Of a stretch of DNA of 6,053 nucleotides, positions 4,939 through 6,053 are shown piece by piece; positions within the stretch are counted from its first letter, which is position 1, and each line of letters begins with the position of its first letter. The stretch is from assembly GCA_023404805.1 (NCBI GenBank), contig JAEYAL010000044.1:1-6053 (forward strand). The letters are read 5' to 3'. Source of the DNA: Actinomycetes bacterium (GTDB lineage Bacteria; Actinomycetota; Thermoleophilia; Solirubrobacterales; Solirubrobacteraceae). The position numbers and the translations under genes were made by a program. Under the pieces are notes generated by a model that worked only from the letters and a program-made list of their open reading frames with translations, was not told where the DNA came from and did no database searches.

Positions 4939-5304
4939 CTACCGCTCGCGGTCGGAGCGGTCGGCCGTGCCGGCGACCGGCTCGCCCGGAGCAACCGGCT
5001 CAGGCTGGTTGTTCTTGTTCTTGATGATGCGGAAGCGCACGACCGGGTCGGCGATCTTCAGCTGGCGGTCGATCTCGGTGAGGAGCGGCGCCGGACCCTT
5101 GAACTGGATCAGGTGGTAGGCGGCTTCCTTGGAGTCCTCGATCTCGAACGCGAGCTGGCGGACACCCCAGTCCTGCGCACCGACCAGTTCGCCCTGGGCG
5201 ATGATCTGCTGCTCGACTTCTGCCAGGAGCGTCTCGCGGACGTCGTGGTCAACGGTCGGGTCGAGGAGTGCGACGAGGTCGTAAGTAGGGGCCTGAGCTG
5301 CCAT
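4939..5304 (-). CDS. rpsF: Small ribosomal subunit protein bS6
   Basis: Ribosomal protein S6, partner of S18 on the 30S platform. It has 121 residues; the core (6-97) carries YDLVALLDP (8-16), ETLLAEVEQQI (24-34), DWGVRQLAFEIEDSKEAAYH (45-64), a TEIDRQLKIADPVVRFRII segment (76-94) and the usual KNKN ending. The family is usually 95-101 long, so the last 22 or so residues are an added Pro/Glu/Asp/Arg-rich tail. The start is the ATG at 5302-5304; the frame is open further upstream but that part has no S6 similarity. No Shine-Dalgarno is seen; TACCCT at 5315-5320 could be a -10 for a nearly leaderless transcript. It is followed by two hairpins and then the small membrane protein gene, not by ssb as is usual. 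Confidence 0.97.
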   Translation of the reverse strand: MAAQAPTYDLVALLDPTVDHDVRETLLAEVEQQIIAQGELVGAQDWGVRQLAFEIEDSKEAAYHLIQFKGPAPLLTEIDRQLKIADPVVRFRIIKNKNNQPEPVAPGEPVAGTADRSDRER

Positions 5305-5542
5305 GCGACCAGGCAGGGTAGCGCAACGGGGGGTGTTGCCGCCGCGTCGTGTGCTTCCGGCGTCCAGATCGGCAGGTCCGCGAGGCGTTGAACAGGCCCG
5401 GCTGCGGCGGTCCGCCGGGGCAGGTGGATCGTGGTGCCGCAGCGGACCGCGCGGCGGCATCCAGACACCTGACATGCACCCGGGCGCGCCGCGACCGCGA
5501 CAAAGGGGGGCGAATTTGTGCTCGCCAAACCCTCTTATCTAT
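5305..5542. other. Divergent leader region upstream of rpsF
   Basis: These 238 bp separate rpsF from the plus-strand gene at 5543. Two overlapping inverted repeats are present: cccggc/gccggg (5397-5402 and 5414-5419), and a perfect 9-bp pair gcggtccgc/gcggaccgc (5407-5415 and 5442-5450). They are mutually exclusive, as in switching leaders. In many bacteria the S6:S18 complex binds a structured rpsF leader; I cannot show its motif here. A G-run (5505-5510) and an AT-rich patch (5535-5544) lie near the plus-strand start. Confidence 0.45.
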
Positions 5543-6053
5543 ATGGGGATCAAACGCCAGGCCCACCGCGAACACGCCGCTCCGCTGTCGGCTGGACTCC
5601 AGCGCCGCAGCGGCTTCCGGGCGACCGCTCGCGGTGACGGCGCCGACCGGGGCGGCGGCCTGGTGCGCTTCGCGGCGCTGCTCGGGATCGGGCTGACCGC
5701 CGCGGCAGTGGTCCTCCCGTCCGGGCAGGCGCCGGTCGTGGTTCCGTCAGACGCGCTGCAACCCGCGAGCGCCGACACGGCCGGGAACGGCGGTGTGACC
5801 GACGAGCTCGGCGCGGCTGACGCGGCTGGCGGCGCTGACGCCTTGAGGGGCGACGCGCTGGCAAGCGGGTCCTCGGCGGCGTCGGTGGCGGGCGAGGACT
5901 TGGCGGCCGCGGACCGCGCGGCGGCCGACGCGCCGCCATCGACGCCAGCGGCCCGAGCGGCGAAGACGAGCGCTAGCTCCGCGCGCAAGGGGCGCGGCGC
6001 GGCCAAACCCGCCCGCAAGCCCGCGGCGCGCGAGCGACGCGAGGATCCTGCCC
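5543..6053 (+). CDS. Start of a membrane-anchored or secreted protein (cut by window end)
   Basis: This reading frame stays open from ATG 5543 to the last base (170 codons and one base), with no stop. It begins MGIKRQAHREHAAPLSAG, a basic N-terminus of about 40 residues. One hydrophobic segment follows (about 43-58, RFAALLGIGLTAAAVVLP), then a long Ala/Asp/Ser/Pro-rich stretch. The last 35 residues turn Lys/Arg/Ala/Pro-rich (KGRGAAKPARKPAAR at 149-163). This looks like a signal anchor followed by a disordered extracytoplasmic linker, as in cell-wall enzymes, but no catalytic domain is inside the window and I name no function. An alternative start, GTG at 5663, would give a classic signal peptide with possible cleavage after PASA (residue 77 of the long form). 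Upstream is an unusual AT-rich patch, cttatctatatg; no Shine-Dalgarno is clear. Confidence 0.7.
   Translation, partial: MGIKRQAHREHAAPLSAGLQRRSGFRATARGDGADRGGGLVRFAALLGIGLTAAAVVLPSGQAPVVVPSDALQPASADTAGNGGVTDELGAADAAGGADALRGDALASGSSAASVAGEDLAAADRAAADAPPSTPAARAAKTSASSARKGRGAAKPARKPAARERREDPA

Noticed and set aside
4348..5391. Plus-strand open frame of 347 codons over the repeats, small membrane gene and rpsF
   Set aside because: It begins in the direct repeats and then reads antisense to rpsF, a certain gene, with no motif of its own.
5516..5545. Promoter TTGTGC with an AT-rich -10 right before ATG 5543
   Set aside because: No spacing of 16-18 bp gives a good -10, and a start from this patch would fall inside the first codons. 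It would make sense only with the GTG start at 5663, so it is left undecided.

Overview
The window is very GC-rich (about 70% or more by eye). It carries actinobacterial-type ribosomal and replication genes on the minus strand: bS6 (rpsF), single-stranded DNA-binding protein (ssb), bS18 (rpsR) and bL9 (rplI). A membrane-bound double diguanylate cyclase lies on the plus strand. High GC, long Ala/Arg-rich shadow frames, mostly weak Shine-Dalgarno sites and a C+ (zinc-type) S18 suggest a deep-branching high-GC actinobacterium, perhaps of the Thermoleophilia/Solirubrobacterales kind. That placement is inference; no species can be read from the sequence.

Layout from left to right. 1-46: tail downstream of rplI. 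47-499 (-): rplI. 502-846 (-): rpsR, whose stop is 2 nt before the rplI start, so the two are tightly coupled. 847-1207: an unusually long 361-bp gap between ssb and rpsR, holding terminator-like stem-loops, a TAGACT -10-like box, a perfect 16-bp palindrome and a pyrimidine tract. 1208-1849 (-): ssb, with a Gly/Gln/Tyr-rich linker and a DDIPF tip. 1850-2098: divergent promoter region. 2099-4306 (+): a 735-residue protein made of two units, each six membrane helices plus a GGDEF domain. 4307-4479: convergent spacer with a tandem 11-mer and two 59-bp direct repeats, each folding into a hairpin. 4480-4854 (-): an unrecognised four-helix membrane protein. 4855-4938: two strong hairpins behind rpsF. 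4939-5304 (-): rpsF. 5305-5542: divergent leader region. 5543 to the window end (+): the start of a membrane-anchored or secreted protein that runs out of the window.

The widespread bacterial order rpsF-ssb-rpsR-rplI is kept in order and strand. It is broken, however: about 3.1 kb holding the cyclase, the repeats and the small membrane protein lies between rpsF and ssb, and ssb and rpsR are also pulled apart. The signals suggest at least three separate minus-strand units (rpsF; ssb; rpsR-rplI) instead of one operon. The cyclase would make c-di-GMP at the membrane. Neither GGDEF domain has the RxxD inhibitory site, so product feedback of the usual kind is not expected. No clearly new multi-gene system is visible. 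The points most worth a second look are the duplicated cyclase, the hairpin repeats in the convergent spacer, the palindrome before rpsR and the split operon.
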